Source of the DNA: Mytilus trossulus
Lineage: Eukaryota > Mollusca > Bivalvia > Mytilida > Mytilidae
DNA: 64,000 bases
NCBI RefSeq assembly: GCF_036588685.1
Contig: NC_086373.1
Location: 53,699,164-53,763,163 of the forward strand
Direction of reading: 5' to 3'
Numbering within the stretch: the first letter of the stretch is position 1; each line of letters opens with the position of its first letter. A program made the position numbers and the translations under genes. Positions 54,131 through 63,399 of this stretch are shown here, one piece after another. The notes under the pieces were generated by a model. The model had not been told where the DNA came from. It saw nothing but the letters and a program-made list of their open reading frames with translations, and did not search any database.

Positions 54131-54874
54131 TTAGTTAAAACAAGAACTATCTTTAAAAAAGATACCCGACGTATTTAAAAAAAATTGAGTATATGTTTAA
54201 AAAAAATTAAAACGCGGAAATCTCACATGCGTAGGTGCGTTCTAAAAGTCATGAATGTTCGTACAACAAAGTTTACATTAAAAATTATATAATTGACCCG
54301 AAAAAACAGCTGTCATTGATGCAAAGAGCTATTGGAGAAACAATTATTTTAATAAAAATATAAATCTTTGTAAGATCTGACTAGTTCAAATATTTACAGT
54401 TTTTCACTTGCTTTCCATCACGATATAATAAACGAGACGTTTTTTCAAACACAACCAAAACACCCACCATGACAGCATTTTGTCCAATCACAGAAAGGAT
54501 TTTCGAGAATGCGTATTCTGTTGCCATAGTTAAGTGTCCTTAAGTTCAAAGGACACAAACCGAAACTATACCGACTACGTCGGAAAAAAACTTTTCGCTG
54601 ATAAAGAAGTATCTTTAAAGTTGACCACATTAAAATTCGTCCACATACGATATATGATGTTGTTCAGTCATTCAATAAAATGTCAGCTACAAATCAACAT
54701 GTATTTAAAAAAATATTTTGAAAATATCTATATGTTCTAAATACTCGTATTGTCTGAACCGTTATTAGTTAAACGAGTTTATACGCATATGGTCCGACCA
54801 TACTCAAATAGTCGGGCCATTATAGTGTACACACGTACGCGTTTGGTTCAAATACTCATATGGTCCGTAAAATA
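54131..54874. other. Intergenic, nothing recognised
   Basis: AT-rich. Short inverted words around ATATGGTCCGACCATA at about 54788-54803 are the only structure noticed. Confidence 0.35.
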
Positions 54875-54960
54875 TATTTAGCAGTTTGGTAGCAATTTTG
54901 ATTATTGAGAAGTTTGATTTCTCTTTACCATCAGTATGAAAAACGTTCAGCTGGCTTTTA
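54875..54960. mobile_element. Decayed fragment of the TTAA MITE family
   Basis: TATATTTAGCAGTTTG, TAGCAATTTTGATTATTGAGAAG and AAACGTTCAGCTGGC match, with changes, the inner right part of the TTAA MITE (TATATAGCAGTTTGACAAAC, TTTTGATCATTGAGAAG and AAACGTTTAGCTGAC at 14530-14615). The termini are lost. Confidence 0.5.
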
Positions 54961-55063
54961 AAGTATGCACTCCCCTAGGTGTTCTATACCATTTCGATAA
55001 TTTGTTGAAAAATAATGTCATCTTGAGTAATACAAATGGGATTCCAAGGAATTTCACAGTTCA

Positions 55064-55112
55064 GCGTCACTGATGAGTCTTTTGTTTTTTAGACGAAACG
55101 CGCGTCTGGCGT
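55064..55112 (+). ncRNA. Hammerhead ribozyme motif (type I), family 1
   Basis: GCGTCA (stem I), CTGATGA (55070-55076), stem II GTCT...AGAC with a 10-base loop, GAAA (55095-55098), the minimal stem III CGCGCG, the cleavage dinucleotide TC (55105-55106), then TGGCGT pairing with GCGTCA. All core bases are canonical and cleavage would fall after C55106. It belongs to the same family as 42866-42909, with a longer stem II loop. Confidence 0.78.
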
Positions 55113-55590
55113 ATATACTTAATTTTGTCCTGTTATCTATGATGAGTTTATTTATCTCCTTATGCGAAAACACGTCTTCCATGTATTTCTGAATATTCGT
55201 TTGTGGACAACTTCATTTTTTAAAGTATCCATGACGCATGATGTAGTAGCATCACGCTCACATAATGTCGAAGCTGCCCAAGCGGCATCTCGAACCTTAT
55301 TCTTAAATATTGATTTTTTAGACTTAAATGATGATTAAAAATTTATGCTTTTATTCGGCCAAAATCTGCCATGATATTTAAATTCAAAGGAAGAATGTTT
55401 TATATAGATAAAAATGTTTTATATTTTTATCGAGCTGTCCTTTTTTATGTAAAAGTCTCTCATAACTCTTTTGAGAGTGGCTCTCGAATGTTTTTAAGAT
55501 TGTTTTGTACTTTTAATTAAAACATGTTGTATATATATATTGTGTTCATGTTTGTATTGTACATGTAGAGAGGTGAGACTATAATAAAAT

Positions 55591-55617
55591 ATTTGATTTG
55601 ATTTGATTTGATTTGAT
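55591..55617. repeat. (ATTTG)n run, probably a retroposon 3' tail
   Basis: Five ATTTG units follow an AATAAAAT. Short ATTTGA-type tails commonly end non-LTR elements. The body upstream (about 55320-55590) was not identified. Confidence 0.5.
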
Positions 55618-56389
55618 TCTTAAAAGTAAAAAAAAAAACCAAATACAATGCTATCTAATTATCTCTTTTAAATCATATTTAATTGATATAGATAATAAAA
55701 AAAACCCGAATATACATATACAAATTAAAATAATATCTGTCTTTATAAAAGTTTATACATATAGATGTATAGTTAGTGTCAGGTCGGGTGGAAATTGCGA
55801 AATATGAATAAACCATTTCTAGCAAAAGTTTCATACGATGTAGACGGATCTTAAAATGACAGAACAAGATATTTTATAATATTTATCCGGTTTAACGACA
55901 GTTGAAGTTATTTTTTCTTAATCTGAAGATGACGTGATGTCAAAAAGTGATATCCTGAATTAAGTTCAATTATAAGTAGTTAAACGTCACATTTTATACA
56001 TTTGTTTTACATAACTTACAATTTTCATTTATACATTCTATATATTAACCAATGTATACTCTGATGTATTAGGTGGGTTATACTTTACCAATTTCTTGAG
56101 GATAGGCGATACATCTAGTTTGATAAGTATGGATTATTTATATACTGGAGTGGTTTAATTGTTGGAAAAGAAGAAACTGTATGGGACTCGAAAAAGTACA
56201 GACCAGCTGCGATCATACTGCATCATAAAACAAATTCCAGGTTGAACACTCAAAGACAATCAAATGAAAGAAATGCAGAAATAGTGTCAGTGAAAAAAAC
56301 TAAACACATTGGCATCATGAGAGGCGGTCTTATAGTCGTGTAATATGAAGCATTCTATTCTAAAACACACAGATATGTGAAAGTGTTAA
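55618..56389 (+). other. Upstream region of the GPCR gene
   Basis: AT-rich sequence that must contain the promoter and 5' UTR of the receptor. An in-frame TAA stands directly before its ATG. No TATA box can be singled out, and no repeat was recognised. Confidence 0.4.
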
Positions 56390-57811
56390 ATGACTAAAAT
56401 GTCAAATCTAACATACATCAGCAATGTGACAAGAAATAGCACCGACACATACATCATCAATGTAACAAGAGCTATTAATGACACCAAGGCATCAATTATA
56501 CAAAATTTAAACGATAACGAGGCTGCGGTACTTCTTCCTGTTATTGTATATGTTTTCATTCTTATGTCAGCAGGAATTTTCGGAAATCTAATAGTTCTAT
56601 ATGTTTACAAATTTAGATTTCGACGATCAAGTTCTCGAGCTTTTATATTGTGTCTCGCCATTTTAGATTTAGTCACGTGCTTGTTTGGAATGCCTTTCCA
56701 TGTGATCGATATGAATTTTCCGTACTTGTTTGTTTGGGACGTGCCGTGTAAAGTTCTCTACTTTCTTCTGTCATCAACAATACATGCGTCTACATTTATA
56801 TTGGTTCTTATTTCAATTGAACGTTACAGAAAGATATGTCTTCCTTTTGAAAAACAAATTTCTGACATTGGAACAAAAGCAATATGTACTGCGTGCATTA
56901 TGGGTGCGTTCATACTGTCTACGCCGATATTATTCCTTTATGGTGTTGCTTCATTTGATACTGGTGTATCAAATACAACCGGTTATGAATGTTACATATC
57001 CAATGATTTCAGCGAAAGCATTTTTCCTTTAATATATGATGTGGTGACTATTATTTTATTTGTTGGTTCTACAAGTACACTGACTGTTTTGTACACTCGC
57101 ATTGGCATAAAAGTATGGCGTAAAGGGACATTTCAAGGAAACAAAACTAAATGTAAAAATGGGAAACAAGCATCAGAAAATTCAAAGCAATCTCAAGGTG
57201 AAAAAGTGATTGAAACGTCATTCACTAACAAAACAAAACAGCCAAATAAGCATCTGGTAAACACTAGTAATACCTTTGATGAATATTCAAATATTTTGAT
57301 AAATTCTCCCAAGCTTCGGAAAGATCTAAGCAAGAAAACTGAAACCCGGATGGATATAAGGCGATCAAGTTTAAGACTAAAATGGCCGGAAAACAAACGG
57401 TCAAGTTTTAGGAAAAGTTTTAGGGCAAGCTTTTTTTCAGGAAAATCGATTTCGGAAGAAAGTAGTTCAGAATCATTCACTTCAACTCTTGAACGGAAAT
57501 CAAAATTTGTGCGTGAAGGAATACGAATGACAAACAAATTTTCCAAAAAGCAAAGACGTTCATTGCGCATAACCGGGATGTTGTCTCTTATAACTGTAGT
57601 TTTCGTAATCAGTTTTTTGCCATATTTAGTAATATCAATTTTGAATGGTCTCGAAGAAAATTTTTGGGAGAACATGACTAACAATAAACTTCTAATTTAC
57701 AACTTTCTTTTGAGGACCTATTTTATAAACAATATGGCTAACCCTATAATATACGGATTTCTTGATGAAAAATTCAGATCTGAAGTGCGAAAGATGTTCA
57801 AGTGCTGTTAA
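56390..57811 (+). CDS. Rhodopsin-family (class A) G-protein-coupled receptor, single exon
   Basis: A complete 473-residue seven-helix receptor of the plasma membrane. The N-terminus has five N-glycosylation sequons (for example NLT, NVT, NST). TM1 is about 48-72 with GNLIVLY (Asn66), TM2 82-104 with Asp93, Cys120 at the start of TM3 for the disulfide to Cys201, and ISIERYRKIC with ERY (144-146). TM4 is 164-185, TM5 213-236, TM6 394-418 with FLPY (409-412) and TM7 with NPIIY (451-455). A short tail ends KCC, likely palmitoylated. Loop 3 is about 155 residues, Ser/Lys-rich. This suits a peptide or amine receptor of the large bivalve orphan groups; the ligand cannot be told. Oddities: TM4 lacks the usual Trp and TM6 has Phe for the toggle Trp. 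The ATG follows an in-frame TAA, so the start is well bounded, though Met4 could also serve. Confidence 0.92.
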   Translation: MTKMSNLTYISNVTRNSTDTYIINVTRAINDTKASIIQNLNDNEAAVLLPVIVYVFILMSAGIFGNLIVLYVYKFRFRRSSSRAFILCLAILDLVTCLFGMPFHVIDMNFPYLFVWDVPCKVLYFLLSSTIHASTFILVLISIERYRKICLPFEKQISDIGTKAICTACIMGAFILSTPILFLYGVASFDTGVSNTTGYECYISNDFSESIFPLIYDVVTIILFVGSTSTLTVLYTRIGIKVWRKGTFQGNKTKCKNGKQASENSKQSQGEKVIETSFTNKTKQPNKHLVNTSNTFDEYSNILINSPKLRKDLSKKTETRMDIRRSSLRLKWPENKRSSFRKSFRASFFSGKSISEESSSESFTSTLERKSKFVREGIRMTNKFSKKQRRSLRITGMLSLITVVFVISFLPYLVISILNGLEENFWENMTNNKLLIYNFLLRTYFINNMANPIIYGFLDEKFRSEVRKMFKCC

Positions 57812-57953
57812 AATAATGTCACATTACAGCAAGACCTGTTAAAAAGGTCATATCTGCTTAGCGAAGCATGTCTTGGCAGGTCATTCCTTTTCTGTACCAT
57901 TTTATTTAATCATTGCATTTTGAACCTCTTGTCCAATGTCATGGATTCTATAA

Positions 57954-57959
57954 AATAAA
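57954..57959 (+). promoter_or_regulatory. Poly(A) signal AATAAA of the GPCR gene
   Basis: Canonical AATAAA 143 bases after the receptor stop, with no repeat between. Confidence 0.55.
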
Positions 57960-58707
57960 TTTTCCTACTCACTAGGGTGACCTTTATACAAGGTAAAGAT
58001 GCATTTGAAATCAGAATTGTATTAGAATGTCGAAGCCAATGTTTATTTTTTTATATGTTGCCTATTAAATGTGAAATAAGAAGATTGCACAAGTGTTATT
58101 TTGTCATTATTAATTTGCTATGCATTTGAGGAATAATCTGCAACAGACCAACAATAAAATCGCTGTAATTTGATACATTGCTTATTATTATTTCTTAGTA
58201 GTATTCTGATGCGGAATTACCTTATACCCTGATGCATCTCTTTTCTATCGGAGGAGTAGGGATAGTCAGCACTTTATTTAACCCAGTATTAGAAAATTAA
58301 AACAACTGCATCACATATACGAAATGCTGAATTAGTTTTCGCTATTGAATTGTTTTATATTTTTCATGTCGGGGCATTTTATAGCCGACTTTATGGAATG
58401 GATTTTTCATTTGAAGGTCGTATGGTTGCATATAATTGCTTACATCCACTTCATCTGATCTTTGGTGGATAGTTGTATCATTGGCAAGCGTACCATATCT
58501 CCTCATTTGTATAAGCGAACCAAAAACATAAAAAGGTAAATGTGAAAATAATTGGACCAAACAGCCGAAACTGTGTAAACATACTTGACAGTAAAACAAC
58601 TGATAAAAATATTTAAACGAAATTAACATATAAATTAATCTAACAAAAAACCCTATTTAAAACAAACTGTAGTTGATAGAACGTACAGTTTGTGGCAATA
58701 ACTAATT
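57960..58707. other. Intergenic, repeat fragment
   Basis: A reverse trace of family A is visible at about 58460-58505 (TTGTATCATTGGCAAGCGTA). The minus-strand frame over 58342-58629 includes it and is not taken as a gene. Confidence 0.35.
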
Positions 58708-59253
58708 TCATTTATCCTGCAATTGGGTGTCCTACTATACAGATACAGCCCTACAGATATCGCTATGTTGTATCTGTATACTATACAGATATATCACTTT
58801 AAAGCTCCGTCCACTGCCGGACTGAGTATTGTTTGAACCTGTGTGACCTCAGAATTTGTATTCCAGTTGCATTCCAATTACAATGACAATTGTCGATTTC
58901 AAATGATTATATTACAAAATCAACCATGTCAATTTCAGCATGCATGTTCAGTGAATGTCAAGTCTGAAGTGTAGGACAACTCGTACACTTCTGTTTCAAA
59001 TTTGACAATGTTTTTTTATTTGTTTTTACTGTTGAAATTAGTTGTAATGTTAGAAAAGATAATTATTCACCTTCAGCGATGTATTATTTATTGTTGACCA
59101 TTTGAGATTCTTTTTTTTGCGAACCCGTCTTCAGCGTAATGGGTGATTTTGATATTACTACGCGGGCCTCAAGGGATTACAAATCGAAAACAAATGCTAG
59201 ATAATATGTTAGTTTAAATTGTGTCTTTAAAAACACAAACAATATACAGAATT

Positions 59254-59434
59254 AATTGCAGGATAAAGACAATAACTGTTTATAGTGTCTTTAAATATCA
59301 GCTGTATTTGTACTCGGCTTGAAACAGGTGTAGTAGCTCGCTAAAAGCTCGCATACACCTTGTTTCCTAGCCTCGTACGAATACAGCTGATATTTAAAGA
59401 CACTAAACAGTTATTGTCTATTTATCCTGCAATT
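59254..59434. mobile_element. Hairpin (fold-back) element 1
   Basis: AATTGCAGGATAAAGACAAT...TAGTGTCTTTAAATATCAGC pairs with GCTGATATTTAAAGACACTA...ATTGTCTATTTATCCTGCAA around a loop containing AGCTCGCTAAAAGCTCGCA. Arms are about 80 bases. Confidence 0.8.
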
Positions 59435-59989
59435 GGGTGTTCTTAAAGCTCCGCCCACTGCCGGACTGAGTATTGTATGAACCTGCGTTACCTCAGAACG
59501 TGTATTGCAGCCGCATTCCATTATGACGTATCAATTGCGAATTAACGATTACTTATATACGAATCATACCAAATTACTGATAACAAACACATATGAACAG
59601 CAATCTTTTCTACGATGACAACTATCGATTTCAAAACTTGATGTGTATGATTGTGTAACAAAAACAACCATGTCAATTTCAGCATGCATGTAAAGTGAAT
59701 TTCGAGTCTGAAGCGTAGGACAACTCGTACACTTCTGTTTCAAATTGAACAATGTTTTGTTATTTGCTTTTACTAATGAAATTAGTTTTTATGTTAAAAT
59801 AGAAATTATTATCCACCTTGAGCGATCTATCATTGTTGACCATTCGAGATTCTTTTTTACGAACCCGTCTTCAGCTGAATGTGTGGTAACTTTATCGTAT
59901 TACTACACGGGCCTCAAGGGATTTCAAATCGAAAATAAATGTAAAACATGTGTTTTTGTGTCTTTCAAACACAAATAATAAACAGAATT

Positions 59990-60160
59990 AATTGCAGGAT
60001 TAAGACAATAACTGTTTAGTGTCTTTAAATATCAGCTTTTTGTACTCGGCTCGAAACAGGTGTACAAATAGCTCGCTAAAAGCTCGCATACACCTTGTTT
60101 CCTAGCCTCGTTCAAATACAGTAGATATTAAAAAGACACTAAGACACTAAACAGTTATTG
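59990..60160. mobile_element. Hairpin (fold-back) element 2
   Basis: Second copy of the hairpin with the same loop word GCTCGCTAAAAGCTCGCATA and the same arm words, somewhat decayed (AAGACACTAAGACACTAAAC duplication in the right arm). Confidence 0.75.
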
Positions 60161-60331
60161 TGTGTATACCATTTCCCGATAAAGAACAGTTATATCAAGT
60201 AAGAGTCATAATTAACTACTAAGTTTTAACTTTCGAAAAGTCTACATGTACTTTTCGGTCTATGCTACACTCAGCAAAGTGGGAGTTAATCAAATGAGAA
60301 AACGACACCTGCAAATTACAAACTCTACTCT

Positions 60332-60570
60332 AGCTATGTCAAAGATACAAATTAGGGTTTGAACATTTTCTAATTAGTCAAAACTAAATAAATAACGATG
60401 TAGATGAATGATTTCCTCCGCTTTTTTTCCGTTACAATTTTTTATCTCATTTCTTTTTATCGCACTACAAAATCAAGCTATGTCAAAGATTCAAATTAGG
60501 GCTTGTAACATTTTCTAATTAGAAAAATAAATATAAATAACGATGTGGTTGAATATTACCCCGCTTTTAT
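60332..60570. repeat. Direct duplication of about 100 bases, period 144
   Basis: AGCTATGTCAAAGATACAAATTAGGG...CATTTTCTAATTAG...AACGATGTAGATGAAT at 60332 recurs at 60476 with small changes. Confidence 0.7.
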
Positions 60571-61229
60571 TTTACCATTTAAAAAAAAAATCTCCCTGCC
60601 CTTCAAAAAAGTAAATGCAATGTATTTGGAATAAACGAAGAAAAATAGACTTTCAATTATGATATATCTTTACAACAAATACGAAATGCTGACTTTAACA
60701 GCAAACTTGATAAGGTTTATATATACAATATACGGTACATTGTCGGATATCTATTTAGTCTATTAACGATATTAAGAAACAATAAAGCAGCGTGGCTTGC
60801 TGAGAATTACAAAACAGAAATTGATAATAATCATTGATCGGTTCAAAGGTTAAGGAAGCTGGCTTGTCAAATATTGTTTTTTTGACAGATTTTCGGAATC
60901 CTCTGGTTTTATCCATTTGAATGCCTTGAAAAAAATTGTCCGATGATTTTGTAAATCTTTTACACGTGCTAAGACATCTGTAAAGTCTTATACAATTTTA
61001 ATTACTTTTCAACAGTTTTTGAGAACATCAACTTGTCATTGATAAAGCCATTAAAAGTCAAGAGAGAATATTTTCCCGCCAAAATTTCAATGATTAACAT
61101 CTCGAAAACAAGCACGGTGACCTATATATTTTTATTTGCTGTTTGGATTCCTTCATTAATTCCCTATCAATATAAACTAGTGTTTTGAAAAGTTAATTAT
61201 TTTGAAACTGAGAAGCGAGCTCCCGTAAA
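60571..61229. other. Intergenic, nothing recognised
   Basis: AT-rich, no supported feature. Confidence 0.3.
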
Positions 61230-61370
61230 AGTGGGACGAAAGATACCAAAGGGACAGCCAAACTCATAAATCTACAATAAACTGACAACGCCATGGCTTA
61301 AAATGAAAAAGACAAACAGACAAACAATAGTACACATGATACAACATAGAACACTAAAGAATACACAATA
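61230..61370 (-). repeat. 3' tail fragment of the Penelope-related retroelement (family C)
   Basis: GAAAGATACCAAAGGGACAG, AAACTCATAAAT, AATAAACTGACAACGCCATGG and AAAGACAAACAGACAAACAA match the tail at 3620-3770. Confidence 0.65.
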
Positions 61371-61544
61371 ATAAGTAACTCACTTAACAGATTTTCTAAA
61401 ATTGTCCGTTTATAAGTTTTGAAAATACCAAGAAACTAAGGTTTCAACTCCCTCAGGCAAAGTTGACCTTAGGCAGGTATTTTTAACATATAGTTCTTCA
61501 ACTGTTTCGGTACTTATACATTCTCGGATTTCAAATGTTTGGCT

Positions 61545-61580
61545 CTGATGAAGGTAAATCCAGAAAAGCGCTTTGGACGC
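61545..61580 (+). ncRNA. Hammerhead motif, family 2, copy 1 (stem I lost)
   Basis: CTGATGA (61545-61551), a short stem II with AGG...TCC, GAAA, stem III AGCGCT, cleavage dinucleotide TT, GGACGC. The core is canonical, but the sequence before CTGATGA does not pair with GGACGC, so it is probably inactive. Confidence 0.5.
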
Positions 61581-61815
61581 ATGCAATTATTAGACGTGTT
61601 GTTTTCAATTTATGACATCACTGGGTCGATACCTCTGCTGGTGAACTATTAGTCCCCGAGGGTAACCATCAGCTCAGTAGTCAGTAGTTTGGTTTTGACA
61701 TGATTTAACAAATTTTCTAAAATTGTCTGTTGATAAATTTTGAAATTATTAAGAAAGTAAGGTTTCGGTACTTATCCATCTTCGCATTTGAAATGTTTGG
61801 CCTTGGGCGTTCGCC

Positions 61816-61857
61816 GCGTTCCTGATGAAGATGAATCCAGATAAGCGCTTCGGACGC
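61816..61857 (+). ncRNA. Hammerhead motif, family 2, copy 2 (GAAA changed)
   Basis: GCGTTC, CTGATGA (61822-61828), GAT..ATC stem II, GATA in place of GAAA, AGCGCT, TC, GGACGC. GCGTTC and GGACGC pair over six positions (one G-U). The single change in the GAAA box should impair cleavage. Confidence 0.55.
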
Positions 61858-61880
61858 ATGCAATTATGAAACGTGTTTTT

Positions 61881-62279
61881 TTATTTTTTAAAGGCAGGAA
61901 ATTGCTATCTTCAATTGCCAAATGAAGTTTGTTTAAACATGGTCAACAAATAGTACACCAAAGTACACTGCGACGTCAACAGTTATTATAGAGACCCCCC
62001 TCCCCCATTAAATGTTGATCTATGACAGACTGCATGCCTACATGTTTATTTATGCATTCCCCTTAAAAGCTCCGTGTAAGTTTTATTTCACCATGTATGA
62101 GATGAATTAAAATGTTCCAATGCAATTCTTCCAACAGGAATTTTCAATTTTTGCTTTACATTGAAATGATGAAATGACACATCTTGGTTTAAACACAAGC
62201 ACACACATGTAGTCAATTTTAATTTTATTTTAAAGACATTTATAATGATATTAAATTGATAAACGAAAGGCAAATATAT
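61881..62279. other. Intergenic, nothing recognised
   Basis: AT-rich, no supported feature. Confidence 0.3.
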
Positions 62280-62460
62280 AAAATAGATTATAACAAACAA
62301 CAGCTACTGGACTACAGGATCCTGATTTTGGACATGTATATGCATAATGAGGCTGAATTAGATATGGTTGAAGGCGCCTTATCCTTCTCCTAAAGAGGAA
62401 CAGAATCACAAAAGTACAAAATTGACAGTACCTGCAGTAACGCAAAGCTATTTTAAACTC
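62280..62460 (+). repeat. Dispersed repeat family D, diverged copy
   Basis: ACAACAGCTACTGGACTACA, GGATCCTGATTTTGGACATG, TGCATAATGAGGCTGAATTA and CCTAAAGAGGAACAG parallel, with changes, the family D blocks at 49590-49760. Confidence 0.45.
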
Positions 62461-63159
62461 AATATGAACTAACAATAAATCATGTGTCTAAGACTAAAAG
62501 GTCATTCTTAACTGCAACTGATGGCTTGCACTGACTTGAAAAATGATGTATTCGAAAACTTAATTAGGCTATTGAAGAATCAAAAGAACACATTATCAGC
62601 CTTCATTCCATTTGTTTTGATTTACTTCTTGTATCAGTTGTGCGGGAGACATACCGGTTATGCTGTAGACATACACGGTATCATTATTTGATTAATTTTA
62701 AATAATCCCACTCGGTTCTTATCATCGAAGGTACATCTATCATATAGATATTAACCTTGGTTCTTCAACGACAGCAATTTATCAATTATGTGACATTACA
62801 CTTTTGATTTATCATTTTAATTTTCATGAATCTTGATTTGTCTCTTAAACTACAATTGTATTTTATGATATGGGTGAACAACTGATTGGGAAATTCTGAT
62901 GTTAAAATTTCTCATTCAAAATTAAAATTGCGCATCTTTTGCATATTTCTGTGATTCCGTGATAATTGTTTCAATATAACGTTCTTGATATCTCTCATAG
63001 GACATGGACTTTGCCTCGATGGATTTTGTGTTTGTTCTTTAATTGCAAAATCCAACCATCAGCTTTTGCTACATTTACAACCTTTCTGTAGAAACGAGCA
63101 CATTTTACCCTGCTTATAAATTGTGTGCCTTTTAAAGATAAAATTTCTTGCATATAAGT
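62461..63159. other. Intergenic, nothing recognised
   Basis: AT-rich, no supported feature. Confidence 0.3.
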
Positions 63160-63330
63160 TATAGGCGTTTCCTTTTGTTGGACCTCAGTGTTTCTGTTAT
63201 TCCGTTGTTTTCCTTTTATAGTTGTGTGTTTCTCTCGGTTTTAGTTTGTAATCCGGATGTGGTTTCTCTCAATCGATTTATGAATTTTGAACAGTGGTAT
63301 AGTACTGTTGCTCAAATTAAACACCATAGT
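63160..63330 (+). repeat. Dispersed repeat, probable retroelement untranslated region
   Basis: TAGGCGTTTCCTTTTGTTGG, CCTCAGTGTTTCTGTTATTCC and TCTCTCAATCGATTTATGAA belong to a sequence type I associate with bivalve retroelement ends. No second copy is in this window, so this rests on recognition only. Confidence 0.4.
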
Positions 63331-63399
63331 TTATATACTTTTTTAAGTATCAAATGGTCAAGGAATAAGGTAACTGTAGCTAGTTATCTTTTTACAGAT

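Larger units (their letters stand above)
58708..60165. repeat. Tandem duplication of a unit of about 0.7 kb ending in a hairpin
   Basis: Unit 1 (about 58714-59434) and unit 2 (about 59421-60160) share, in order, TTTATCCTGCAATTGGGTGT, AAAGCTCCGCCCACTGCCGG (CCGTCC in unit 1), CATGTCAATTTCAGCATGCA, GGACAACTCGTACACTTCTG, GCGAACCCGTCTTCAGC-like and GGGCCTCAAGGGATT, and end in the hairpins listed separately. Unit 2 has about 92 extra bases near 59520-59615; unit 1 has a small 12-bp hairpin insertion (TATACAGATACA/TGTATCTGTATA, about 58737-58783). Confidence 0.75.
61391..61880 (+). mobile_element. Retrozyme-like direct repeat carrying two hammerhead motifs
   Basis: Two direct copies begin ATTTTCTAAAATTGTC at 61391 and 61712. 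Each has, in order, AAGGTTTC, CGGTACTTAT, TTGAAATGTTTGG-like words, a CTGATGA-centred hammerhead, and CGGACGCATGCAATTAT. Copy 2 is shortened inside. Tandem units of a few hundred bases that each carry a hammerhead are the described layout of animal retrozymes. The two motifs are listed separately. Confidence 0.6.

Noticed and set aside
53954..54178. 74-codon frame with hydrophobic residues resembling a membrane peptide
   Set aside because: The DNA is a retroelement 3' tail also present at about 3620-3770 and 61230-61370.
57193..57684. 163-codon minus-strand frame antisense to the GPCR
   Set aside because: Shadow of the receptor's Ser/Lys-rich third loop on the opposite strand.
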